Below, in pieces: positions 1 to 8,246 of a DNA stretch of 13,405 nucleotides. Source of the stretch: Hydnum rufescens UP504. Lineage: Eukaryota > Basidiomycota > Agaricomycetes > Cantharellales > Hydnaceae. The number at the start of each line of letters is the position of its first letter. Position 1 is the stretch's first letter. The notes under the pieces were generated by a model. That model was not told the origin of the DNA, made no database searches, and worked only from the letters and a program-made list of their open reading frames with translations. The stretch spans positions 14,778 through 28,182 of the forward strand of contig MU128912.1 of NCBI GenBank assembly GCA_014904985.1, read 5' to 3'. Made by a program: the position numbers and the translations under genes.

Positions 1-418
1 CTCGTATGGATTGTGGTTTCCAGATCTAGGAAGAGGTGGAGAGACTTTCTGCCCATGCTCCGCAGTCCAGTCCTTCATCCAGGAGAGTGTGTACAGGATT
101 TTGTGCAACTCTGTCGGATAGACTCTAGGTTGGAGGGCAATGTTCAGCCAGACAGAGTGTAGGAAACTCTCCGTTTTCTTCTGATCACCAGAGAATGGTT
201 TTGGGGTCAGCTCCCTTGGCCTTGTGAGCAGACTGGGTAGGCGGAGGGTGCTGCTGGAGTGTCTGCTGGACTGCAGCTGACACAAAGCCAGCGACATGCG
301 TCCCTTGGTTCTGCATGTCATCCAGCTCCTCATGGAGGGTGGCATTTTGTTGTTGGAGTTGGGTGAGGAGATGTTGGAGGTGGTCAGCAGTAATGGCTAC
401 TGGAGCACCGTCGGACAT
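1..418 (-). pseudogene. Ty3/gypsy gag N-terminal part, frameshifted
   Basis: The ATG at 418 starts an open frame of 77 codons that ends at 185. Its first 45 or so residues are Gln/Leu-rich (LLTQLQQQNATLHEEL) and look like a short coiled coil, followed by a Pro/Gln linker. The frame is lost at about 190-205. In the next frame the protein continues naturally as PKPFSGDQKKTESFL and then LHKILYTLSWMKDWTAEH, down to position 1, which resembles the start of the retrotransposon gag capsid domain in fungal Ty3/gypsy elements. A single-base shift near 200 therefore breaks gag. Gag forms the virus-like particle in which the element reverse-transcribes. The element-family call rests on residue pattern plus the adjacent LTR, not on a search. 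Confidence 0.75.
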
Positions 419-856
419 TTCAGAATGAGGAGTGGGAGGGAAAATCGGTGGTACTAAGCAATCCAGATGGTGGGCTCATGAGAGAGCTTTGGTCTTCTGT
501 CAGGGCCATGCTGTGACGAGGGCACCAAACAAATGTAAACACAAATAATTCTGGCTAAGTCCGGTGTAAGTCTGGCTAAGTCCACAAGAATCTGGGCAAG
601 AATGAGATAAGAAGGTTAGGGATGTCAGAGGAGTGGTCCAGCAGCCCAGAAGGGACTAGGCGGAAATGAGCGCAGCAGTCCTTAAGCTTGTGGAGTCAAC
701 TGGATAATACTCAGAGCTGTAGTCCAGAGTAACAGCAGAAATCCTGAGATTATGTAATATGAATACAGAATACATGAAGGCTGACCTGTAGTCTGGAGTA
801 ACAGCGGAAATCCTGAGAGACCAAAGCTGGGGTCTCTGGACTTTGCTCTTGGACTA

Positions 857-862
857 CTTATA
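857..862 (-). promoter_or_regulatory. TATA-like box in the left LTR
   Basis: The minus strand reads TATAAG here, inside the motif CATGTATAAGTAGTCC. The same motif is kept in the right LTR at 12951-12956 despite divergence around it. Its position in the middle of the LTR, downstream of U3 in element orientation, suits the retrotransposon promoter. Function is inferred from position and conservation only. Confidence 0.45.
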
Positions 863-1079
863 CATGATGACTATACTACAGGGGAGTGATCACTAAACTG
901 TGGGTGGTTACAAGGGGGACAGGAACAGGAACAGGAACTTGGCCAGGGAACAAACTGGAAGCAATGGGAAATGAAAGGGAAATGAAACCAAGATAGGGTT
1001 GGATCGGAGTCAAACCGGAAGCAAAGTGGACTTGGGTGAAGGAACTAAGCAGAGAACTGGACTGGAGGTGGGTGGACAA

Positions 1080-1275
1080 GGACTGGAGTGATCCGGAGTG
1101 GACTGGAGTGGACTGGAGTGGACTGGAGTGGACTGGAGTGGACTGGAGTGGACTGGAGTGGACTGGAGTGGACTGGAGTGACTGGAGTGGACTGGAGTGG
1201 ACTGGAGTGGACTGGAGTGGACTGGAGTGGACTGGAGTGGACTGGAGTGGACCGGAGTGGACCGGAGTGGACCAG
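1080..1275. repeat. 10-bp minisatellite (GGACTGGAGT)n within the LTR
   Basis: Nearly perfect head-to-tail copies of GGACTGGAGT run for about 195 bp, roughly 18 units, with one 9-bp unit near 1180 and CCGGAGT variants at both edges. The right LTR has only two or three degenerate units at the matching place (about 13199-13255), so the array expanded in this copy or lineage. Reading frames through it encode peptides such as WTGVDWSGLE on both strands. They are by-products of the repeat and not genes. Confidence 0.95.
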
Positions 1276-1423
1276 AGTAAGGGACGAACCCTGAAAACAA
1301 GCCTGAGCAGCTTGTCATAGCTGATGAGGCTTCCTTTGATCATTGGACCACCTACTGAGGTCAGGCATGGTCTCTCAAGGGGACACATGCCATCCGACAA
1401 TGTTTTTTTATCCAGGGGTGCCG

Positions 1424-1485
1424 GCATGTCTCCTGTTCATATATTGCATGAAGGTCCTCTAATATCAGTAATAATAACCATGCAG
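1424..1485 (+). other. Intron 1 of the DDE transposase pseudogene (GC-AG)
   Basis: The 62-nt segment starts GCATGT and ends CATGCAG. Removing it joins the frame ending ...QGC to R-YSILPAL, which restores a motif typical of this transposase family. The donor is GC rather than GT. It is one T-to-C change from the consensus GTATGT, so it is either a true GC-AG intron or a decayed GT donor. Confidence 0.6.
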
Positions 1486-1689
1486 ATATTCAATCCTTCC
1501 TGCCCTGTCAATGGATGGGATTCTGCATTTAAAAATTGTTGAGGGATTGTTCAATCACCCATTATTTATGGAGTTCATTGAAGGCTTGTTGGACCAAATG
1601 AATCCCTTCCCTGGACCAAACTCTGTGATCATGATGGACAACTGTCGAATCCATAAGTCAAATGAGATTACTCAAATGATTGAGGAGAG

Positions 1690-1740
1690 GTACGAGTGCC
1701 TGTTTTGACTGATTGAACCATAAAATAATTGGAACCACAG
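1690..1740 (+). other. Intron 2 of the DDE transposase pseudogene (GT-AG)
   Basis: The 51-nt segment starts GTACGA, contains a CTGAT branch-like motif and ends CACAG. It carries in-frame TGA and TAA codons. Removal preserves phase, joins IEER to GNKVEFLSPYSPD and yields the 34-residue Asp-Glu spacing of Tc1 enzymes, which is strong internal support. Confidence 0.75.
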
Positions 1741-1884
1741 GGGTAATAAAGTAGAGTTTCTGTCTCCATACAGTCCAGACTACAGCCCAATTGAACCATC
1801 TTTCTCCACCATCAAATCTCGTGTGTGACGGGATGGAGATCTAATGTGATTAGATATGACTCTTGATGAGGATGACTGATGCAA

Positions 1885-3451
1885 AACTCTCTCTCTCCAT
1901 TTGGCAGCCAATATCATACAAAACACCAATTCTCCAGCAACAAGGCAAATGCTTGAAAAGGAAATCAAGAAGAGTGCATGCGTAGAACTGTTTTTCACCA
2001 GCAGTCCACATGCTAGCAATAACTAGGGGAATATCATGGTGGCAGAGCATGGCAAGAACACCAGTATCACTGAAATATTGAGTCAAAGCCTTGACACAGT
2101 CTCCATCCGCAGCAATAAAGGACTTGCCACATGCACTATATGTCAAATTCGGCATTTTAAGATCATCCTCCACCTTGTCTTCATCCTCTACAGTGTGCGC
2201 CTCACTTTCCATGGTCTCATTGGCTTTTCGCTTCTGCCCAGCTTGGGCTGAGGACTTCTCGGGTCAAAGGTCAAGGATTTTGGCCTCCCACAGTTCCAAA
2301 TCTCTCTGCGATAGCTCAATTGTTCTTGGTGACACAACAAAGGGATCCTGGGTCCCAGTCTTGCCCTGATGACCAGCACATCAGTCCAAGTCTCGCTGAC
2401 GTTTCAATTGGAAGTTCGCATCGAGGCACACAATAGCATCAACCTTCAAATCCCCATTCTCCGAGCTATTACTACCAAAACATAAGGGACACCGTGTCTG
2501 CAGATAGGTACTAGGGACATTGTGATCGCTTGGGAAGGTTGCAGTGTTCTGCGCATTTGAATACTCTCGCCCATTGACCAGGGTAGTCTCGTCCAACTGG
2601 GGTGCCACACAATCTTCACCACTAAGGGCTCGTGAACAATCCACCAATTTTTCAACCTCTGCATCAACAAGTCTCACAAGCTGCTGGTAATGAGCAAGTG
2701 CATTGGCAAAGCGACAGTGAAACGAATCAGCAGTCACAAAGCAGTGTCTGCGGGCCTTCAGGTACTTGACTAGTGTTGCAGCCCAACCTCTTTCATTGGG
2801 TGCAATGTGGAGGAAGAGCTCAGCAATGAATTCTAGCATATCGAGGCTGACTGCTAGGGTAGGACGAACCGGAGAACATGGGAAAAAACCACATTGCACA
2901 AGTTGAACTGGGGCAGGTCTGCATTTGCAAATGTCCAGCGTAATGTCCTCAACATGTTCCATATGCACACAGACCACCTCAAGTGAGTGGTGTTGGCTGC
3001 CACACTTGCAGACGAACCAACTTTGCTCTTCAGCTTGGTGAGCACCGGAGCGTTCTCTTTGGAATCTCATGTATGGTTGAATAAGAGTGGGCAATACACT
3101 TGTACTCCAGCGGTGTGCCTGCACGTGCCTCTGATGAGCATGTCGTGAACATTGGTCATCAATGACTTGGATGTTCGACGAAATTAAGACATCTGTTGAG
3201 TCATATTGAACATCCAGGTACTCCAAAGTAACGAAATCCAATGCCGCAGGACTCTGAGAGTCAAGGAGATCTGGGAAAGAGGGAGATCGAGTACCGGTTG
3301 AGTGCCCACTGGGGACGTGTGCAGCCAACCCCATATCAGCGGCAGACATGGCGTTCCGAACCCATACCCGACCGACCACAGAAGCCCCATTTGAGGAGCC
3401 AGGCCCATGTGCACTTCTTTTCCTGGCATTTCTCATAGCATTGCTGATCAT
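1885..3451 (-). pseudogene. CxC1-KDZ transposase, C-terminally truncated with two TGA stops
   Basis: The ATG at 3451 opens 356 codons. Residues about 114-130 (RWSTSVLPTLIQPYMRF) lead into a cysteine cluster at C148, C150, C161, C175, C177, C187 and C192, the CxC1 module that precedes KDZ (Kyakuja-Dileera-Zisupton) transposase domains. The KDZ part begins with CPLCFG (C321, C324) and VCLDANF, containing a likely catalytic Asp. After a TGA at 2383-2381 the same frame continues, passes a second TGA at 2266-2264, and gives GKSFIAADGD, FSDTG, MWTAGEKQFYA and YDIGCQMER. Both stops are one step from CGA. Homology ends near 1890, so several hundred residues of the usual KDZ core are missing. The enzyme would mobilise a DNA transposon in the nucleus. 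It meets the DDE pseudogene tail to tail. Confidence 0.85.
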
Positions 3452-3452
3452 T

Positions 3453-3516
3453 CTAGAAAGAAGCTAGACACAAATTAGTTATGAGAAGTTTAGAATGAAA
3501 TAAGAAGACAACGTAC
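3453..3516 (-). other. Possible 5'-UTR intron of the KDZ gene
   Basis: On the minus strand a 64-nt segment starts GTACGT and ends in a T-rich run with TTTCTAG, one base before the KDZ start codon. Size and ends suit a basidiomycete intron, but no coding frame supports it, so this is only a candidate. Confidence 0.3.
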
Positions 3517-4515
3517 TTTATGCACTCGCCCTTTAGGAATCTAAAATGACCTTGAGAATGACAACTTGATGGCCAGGAAAACAACAAATGTCAAGTAATG
3601 ACAACATGTTGGCGGCGGTACCCAGGAGAAGCAAAGAGGCGGGGGCGCCCCGTGTGTGAGGGGGCGTGCTGGGAGAATGGGCACTCGTGCGGACCGGAGG
3701 AGGCGCCCCAGCAAGCACACAACTCCGACCAGGGAAAGTTGTGGGGCGCGCAAGAGGATCGTTGTTGGGAAAGAAGGAGGCAAGCAGGCACTACAACAAG
3801 TCGCGTGAGTTGATCGCAGCCCCGACCCGACATGAGGAAAGCTGGAAGGAGAAGCGCCTCTGACAGAGTGGGCGTCCGCGGCGAAACACAGAGACGAATA
3901 TCAGCTCAGCATGGAGCGAGTCGTGGTTGGTGTGTGGTGGGGAGACCAGAGCCAGCTAGGGCAGCAAAGTGCTGGAACACGTGACTCTCTCCGGGGACTG
4001 AAAGCTTTGAGTGTGCTGGGAAAAAACCACTACAACAGCATTGATTGCTATACTTCACCACACAGGTAACCTGGGGTGGATGAACGGTCGTATGTTGATT
4101 GGGAGTCAGTACATTGCAGAGTTAGCCGTAATACTTTCAATATTACCCTTTATACAGTGTATACATGTTACAATACAAAACTGATACACAATGGTGGATG
4201 ATTAGGCAAAAAAGGGATTACGCGAATTGAGAAGAACGTTTATTATACAGTGAAGTAAAAAAAATAAAACAAGGGACGATGACCATGCCGAGAAACAATT
4301 TTATGGAACTTCAAGGAAGGCATTCCAATGCTTGGAAATTGAAATAGTGATGACCAGCCCGTTGGGTAATCATCACCGACCAATCATAGGCAAATCCCTT
4401 CAAACCATCTTCTATTCTTCTCGTATCCACACTTTCCCCTGCTTATTAGATTCAGCGGATATCATAAACAAATTGCATCGCTAACGGGCTCGGTCAGCAG
4501 GTAGAATTTTGCCAG
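3517..4515. other. Non-coding stretch with a CpG-rich block (about 3600-3960)
   Basis: No frame here looks like a conserved protein on either strand. Between about 3600 and 3960 the DNA is GC-rich and dense in CpG (GGCGGCGG, GGGGCGCCCC, GTCCGCGGCG), unlike the CpG-poor pseudogenes on both sides. It lies directly upstream of the KDZ start on the minus strand, so it may be that gene's leader or promoter. From about 4000 to 4515 the sequence is AT-rich with short A runs and I see nothing definable. Confidence 0.4.
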
Positions 4516-5430
4516 TCACGGGCTAAAACGGGTGAAGGATTTGGGGGCTGGAAACATAACTGTCTTTGACTTGAAATCCTTGGACGGCTGGACACGGTCC
4601 GGGTTCAGGGCCATATTACACATCATGTGGTAATTCCCCCCAGGACTGTTGGATCCAGACCTGCGGGAGTGGATTCCATTCCCAATCCACAGGTGTATGA
4701 ACGGAAACTCTGCGTCTCGCCCCACAGACTTTGCACTTGAAACACAGTCCCTTGCCCCCAGTCGCCGGGTGAGGATTATGGAGGAACACCCTTGTTTCTC
4801 GGCCAGACAGCAACTGGCAGTACCACCCAAGAACTGATTACCTGAGGCATTATGTCGATACCCTAAAATATGAAAACAAGGATGCGATGAGGCGAAGGCC
4901 TCCTCATCTGACCATGCCCAGCACTTACCAGCAGGCCTCCAACTCTGATTTTCATATTGTCACTTACATACGCCAATAGAGTCTGCACACACCCTTTTGT
5001 CCAGTCTCATGATCTCCCACCAATTCCTCATCAATCCTTGCAACTGTTGTCGGGTCCCTGCTAATCTGAAGCATGAGGCTAAAAGAAATCCTTAAATTGG
5101 GCTCCGCAAAGATGCTTACCCGACTGGAAAACCCAAATGGACTTGCCACCCAAGATGAGAAGTCTTCCCAACCATTGACAAGACTGTTCAATGTCATCTT
5201 TGGAAGCTGGTGGCATTGCCCCACAGATAATCTAAGTCCTCAGCTTTTGGTATCACTCGAGGTTAGAATTCCTGTTGGACAGTGAAATAAGCCTGTTGAT
5301 GTTTCGTTGAGGGGTGCTTTTCACTTGGGCAGGCATTTTTTGAAGCCACTAGAGAGGTTATGTGGAGCCAAGCCTCACGACTAAACGTTACCCAGTGCAT
5401 TGGGCTAAATCTCGAATGAGTTTTGATGAC
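4516..5430 (-). pseudogene. Decayed spliced gene of unknown function
   Basis: I do not recognise this protein. The last exon runs from 5057 to a TGA stop at 4516. It holds coherent sequence such as LMRNWWEIMRLDKRVCADS, SWRPAGKCWAWSDEEAF and FPFIHLWIGNGIHSRR. One internal TGA at 4962-4960 is one step from CGA. Upstream, a 62-nt intron (5119-5058, GTAAGC to GCAG) joins in phase to an exon encoding SKDDIEQSCQWLGRLLILGG, from about 5216 to 5120. Further upstream another frame reads SPMHWVTFSREAWLHITSLV from 5430, directly after a TTTCCCCAG acceptor. It reaches a TAA at 5265-5263 and continues as DLDYLWGNATSFQ, so a frameshift near 5200-5240 separates the blocks. No signal peptide, membrane segment or known catalytic motif is evident. 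The 5' end and any further exons are uncertain. Splicing is by eye. Confidence 0.5.
5058..5119 (-). other. Predicted intron in the unknown minus-strand gene
   Basis: The 62-nt segment begins GTAAGC and ends ATTAGCAG on the minus strand. It links VFQSG to TRQQLQGLM in phase. An alternative acceptor, TTCAG about 12 bases earlier, would put an immediate TAG in frame, so the downstream acceptor is preferred. Confidence 0.45.
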
Positions 5431-5907
5431 CTGGGGAAAGAGCCACAGGAGCTCAAACCTTCAGGACACCCAGCAGCCATCGAAGGTGAGCGCTTCTTGA
5501 GGGCTTTGTGGACGTCAGCACAGAGTGTACGCTCATGCCTGGACCTTACAAGAAGTGGAAGCAACAGTTTAAGGCATCAAACAAAAAAACAGTGCCAGTT
5601 TCAGCAATGCCGCCACTGTCATGCCAGTGGACCAACCACTCCAATTTTATAATATAAACCCTGTACTTTAATTTGACGTCCACCGTTTCCTGGAGGAGGG
5701 CCGAGGCATGAGGAGCAGTCATATTTGAGTTTTCCCCGTGAGAGGCTTGGAGCAGGGAAGAGGCTTGGAGGTATAGTGGTGCGCGCCTCAGCGCAACGGT
5801 GAGTAAGGTGAGCCAGCGGCCGTGTGAGTGCGAGCAGCCGTCAATAACTTGATAGCGAGATGAGCGGGAGAGGGAGCCCTCGGTGCAATCCATCAGGGTG
5901 ACAGAAT
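5431..5907. other. Region without a supported gene
   Basis: Short open frames occur on both strands. Examples are a plus-strand stretch reading MPGPYKKWKQQFKASNKKT at about 5536 and a minus-strand frame from 5893 to 5546. None is long or recognisable. Upstream exons of the minus-strand gene may lie here. The part at about 5760-5880 is GC-rich and has several CpG sites. It leads directly into the tandem array. Confidence 0.3.
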
Positions 5908-7290
5908 GCTGGACAATACGATTGCCAGTAATGGAGCCATGATTTTTGCTGCAGCAGACTGGCTTTGACGAACCAGAAGGATGGAATCCCCAGAGCTAGA
6001 TAACATGACAGAACACATGCGAGCAGTGGGGGCTCCATTGCATTGCCAGGGCCCATTGCCAGGCCCGGTAAGGAATCGTCATGCGCAAATCGGCCCCTGC
6101 GACGAGGTTTCGCAGATGAGGAAGAAACTGCCCATTCCAACGACAAGAAACGAGAAGATACATCACAGAGAAATACAGAATAATAGAAATTAAGTATATA
6201 TAATTGGACATAGCACTAATGTTTTTAGCTAAGCCACAGCGACTGTATAGTACAGACAGGATCGGAAGCCAGAGCTGAATTGGGCGGGGCCGGGGGGCGG
6301 GGTGGGGGGGCGGCGTGCGGGCGGGCGAACGTCGAGCGAGGTCGAGATGAGCGTGCAAGCGGTGGTCCATCACATGGCCAGACCCATTGCAGCCCCATAA
6401 GCACATGTATGTGTGATCACCTTGACGAGATTTCGCAGATGAGGGAGAGCTGTGCATCCCATCATGGTGGCGATTCGCTGGACGATATGGATGCTGGTAT
6501 GGCAGACCTGCCATGATTTTTTGCTGCAGCAGACCGCTTTGATGAACAGAAGGATGGAATCCCCAGAGCTGATGCAGTGACAGAGAACGTGCAAGCGGTG
6601 GTCCATCACATGGCCAGGCCCATTGCAGCCCCGTAAGCACATGTCATGTGTGATCGCCTCAACAAGATTTCACAGATGAGGGAGAACTGTGCATCCCATC
6701 ATGGCGGCGATTCGCTGGGCGATACGGATGCCGGTATGGTGGGCCTGCCATGATTTCTTGCTGCAACAGACCGCTTTGACGAACAGAAGGATGGAATCCT
6801 CAGAGTGAATGCAGAGAACACGCGAACGGTGGTCCATCGCATGGCCAGGTCCATCATAGCTTCGTAAGGACACGTCATGTGCGATCGCCTCAACAAGGTT
6901 TCGCAGATGGGGAAGAACTGTGTATCCATCATAGTGGTGATTCGCTGGGCAATACGGATGCCGGTATGGCGGGCTGCCATGATTTCTTGCTGTGACAGAC
7001 CACTTTGTTGAACAGAAGGATGGAATCCTCAGAGTGAATGCAGAGAATGCGCGAATGGTGGTCCATCGCATGGCCAGGTCCATCATAGCTTTGTAAGGAC
7101 ACGTCATGTGTGATCACCTTGACGAGGTTTCGCAGATGGGGAAGAACTGCGCATCCCATCATAGTGGCGATTCACTGGGCGATACGGATGCCGGTATGGT
7201 GGACCTGCCATGATCTTTTACTGTGGTAGATCGCTTTGAGGAATGGAAGGATGGTACACCCAGAGCTGATGCAACGACAGAGAATGTATG
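5908..7290. repeat. Tandem array of ~230-bp units with one interruption
   Basis: The landmark GTGGTCCATC recurs at 6362, 6598, 6829 and 7058, giving periods of 236, 231 and 229 bp. A diverged unit with the same order of motifs (GCCATGATTT, AGAAGGATGGAAT, GTTTCGCAGATG) occupies 5908-6140. Between it and the next unit lies about 210 bp of unrelated DNA (about 6141-6350). The last unit fades at about 7290. Units differ by many CpG-to-TpG or CpA changes (GATACGGATGCCGG against GATATGGATGCTGG) and small indels. The periods are not all multiples of three, and open frames switch phase between units, so I treat the array as non-coding satellite-like DNA. Confidence 0.85.
6282..6326 (+). other. G-rich tract with quadruplex potential
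   Basis: The plus strand has at least five runs of four or more G separated by one or two bases (GGGGCC, GGGGGG, GGGG, GGGGGGG), then GCGGGCGGG. This meets the usual G3+N1-7 pattern several times over. It lies in the block that interrupts the tandem array. Folding is inferred from pattern only. Confidence 0.6.
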
Positions 7291-7335
7291 AGCCATTGTG
7301 TTGCGGACTCACTTCAACATGGTCACATAGTAGAA

Positions 7336-7622
7336 ATCTGTAGACAGTGGGGCTAGAGTCCAAATCATCGATCTGTGAGCTTGAGGAAGTGAGTGCACCC
7401 TCTCCATTTGTGACAGAGCCAGGTTCCAACTTGCAAATTGGGTTTGAAATTGATGAAGCAAGACTACCCCCCCACTCGAAACAGCGGGGGTGGCAGCCAT
7501 TGCAGACATTGCTAGCGAGCTTGAGGAAGCGAAGCTACTCCCCCAGAACTGGCAGGGTTAGTAGCCATCGTGTAAGTTGAGACGGTTGAGGAGACTTGAA
7601 GTTGGTCGATTTGCTTCCATGA
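7336..7622 (-). repeat. Left outer arm of the large inverted repeat; Ser/Gly-rich frame
   Basis: The sequence matches, in inverted orientation, 8966-9225. Read on the minus strand from an ATG at 7568-7566 it begins MATNPASSGGVAS. After a frameshift it gives SSSLAMSAMAATPAVSSGG and, after another shift in a G run, LEPGSVTNGEG. The right copy gives MSAMSTSPAV and LEPGSVTSGEG in one frame. It may once have encoded the N-terminus of a low-complexity Ser-rich protein. I do not recognise a family, and this copy is broken. Confidence 0.55.
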
Positions 7623-7893
7623 CACTGGATTGCTGCGCCCACAGAAATTGGTTTGCTGTTCTGAGCTTGCCTTGAGAACACATAGAACCTTCTTTTTTAG
7701 ATATTCTCGTAGCTAGTTTTGGTTGTTAGCATTGTTCTGCAATCTTCCAAATTAATACCCAGATTATGTGCACATACTGTACTATCCTATTTCGACCATA
7801 GGGTCAGTCACAGGTCACAGGGACTTGTGAACTAAACCCCCACATGTCATGGACCCCGACGAACTATGAAAAGGCACCCTTCGAAATATATTT

Positions 7894-7913
7894 TCCTGAA
7901 TTTTTTTTCAGGA
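7894..7913. other. Small perfect hairpin with a T6 loop
   Basis: TCCTGAA and TTCAGGA form a 7-bp stem around six T residues. It lies about 45 bp upstream of the TATA-like box. It may be chance. Confidence 0.35.
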
Positions 7914-7957
7914 GGTTTATACCACTGTGGTGCCTCACTTGTATGAAGCTAAACTTG

Positions 7958-8246
7958 TATATAAAAACCAAGATAATCAAGTGAAACTATTAATCCCCAT
8001 CCCACCATTGCCAAAATCTGCCACCTTTCTTCTTCACAGCCTGCAGTGCAAGGTGTTTCATCATTAATATCCTCCACAACCCAATAGAAGAAGGGGACAT
8101 TTGGTCACAGCCACGGATGCATTCTCAGTTCTTTGTGGTCACAGGTCATACAGCAGTTCGAACCAGCCTGATTCTTCTCCCCCTCCTTATTCTTTTGTTT
8201 CTTCATTCCTTACCTGCTTTCGCCCCCTTTTCTCACTCAAAACATG
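7958..8246 (+). promoter_or_regulatory. Promoter-like region: TATA box, CT-rich tract, ATG
   Basis: TATATAAAAA at 7958-7967 is followed at 8171-8234 by a long pyrimidine-rich tract, and then by ATG in the context AAAACATGCC at 8244. CT-rich blocks close to start sites are common in strongly expressed fungal genes. The frame after the ATG closes after 23 codons, so either an intron follows or only a promoter fragment survives. Confidence 0.35.

Larger units (their letters stand above)
1..1297 (-). mobile_element. Ty3/gypsy-like LTR retrotransposon, 5' end only (left copy)
   Basis: Read on the minus strand, the element begins with a 5' LTR at about 1297 to 498, followed by a 79-base leader and a gag start at 418. 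The rest (pol and 3' LTR) lies beyond the left edge. The LTR is homologous along its length to the one at 12581-13270, which shows the expected TGTCAGGG/CCCTGACA ends. Here the outer end reads CCCTGA followed by AAACA, so the terminal bases are mutated or lost. I could not recognise a tRNA primer-binding site next to the LTR. The element sits inside a DD34E transposase gene that resumes at about 1296. A target-site duplication cannot be tested because the other end is outside the window. Confidence 0.8.
498..1297 (-). repeat. LTR of the left Ty3/gypsy copy (5' LTR)
   Basis: This is a roughly 800-bp copy of the LTR found at 12581-13270 (690 bp). The inner end is TGTCAGGG at 498 on the plus strand. 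The outer end is CCCTGA at 1289-1294. The extra length relative to the right copy is mostly a 10-bp minisatellite at 1080-1275, in what is the U3 part of the LTR in element orientation. Many CpG sites of the right copy are TpG or CpA here, for example CTTGTGG against CTCGCGG, so this copy looks older or more heavily methylated. Confidence 0.85.
1296..1880 (+). pseudogene. Tc1-like (DDE_3 type) transposase, 3' portion, decayed
   Basis: Three exons can be read: up to 1423, 1486-1689 and 1741 to about 1880. Exon 1 gives VIADEASFD with the first catalytic Asp. Exon 2 gives RYSILPALSMDG and later MMDNCRIH with the second Asp. Exon 3 gives SPYSPDYSPIEPSFSTIK with the catalytic Glu. After removing the 51-nt intron, exactly 34 residues separate the second Asp from the Glu, which is the DD34E spacing of Tc1-like enzymes. 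The enzyme would cut and join transposon ends in the nucleus. It is broken by in-frame TGA at 1356-1358, 1826-1828 and 1847-1849, and perhaps 1877-1879. The N-terminal half is missing because the Ty3 LTR abuts the gene at about 1296. The C-terminal end stops abruptly at the KDZ junction. Confidence 0.85.

Noticed and set aside
876..1427. Overlapping open frames on both strands through the minisatellite (up to 183 codons)
   Set aside because: They are produced by the 10-bp repeat lacking stops in several frames. The peptides are pure repeat, and the region lies inside an LTR.
3533..3863. Several 60-80 codon frames on both strands in the CpG-rich block
   Set aside because: High GC lowers stop frequency. 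The frames overlap on both strands and none shows a recognisable motif.
5996..7162. Minus-strand open frames of 78-214 codons in the tandem array
   Set aside because: Unit lengths of 229-236 bp shift the phase, so homologous units are read in different frames and no single protein is kept.
8156..8164. GTTCGAACC, a tRNA/SINE B-box-like motif
   Set aside because: I found no convincing A box at the right distance, no cloverleaf and no terminator T run, so it is not called a tRNA or SINE.
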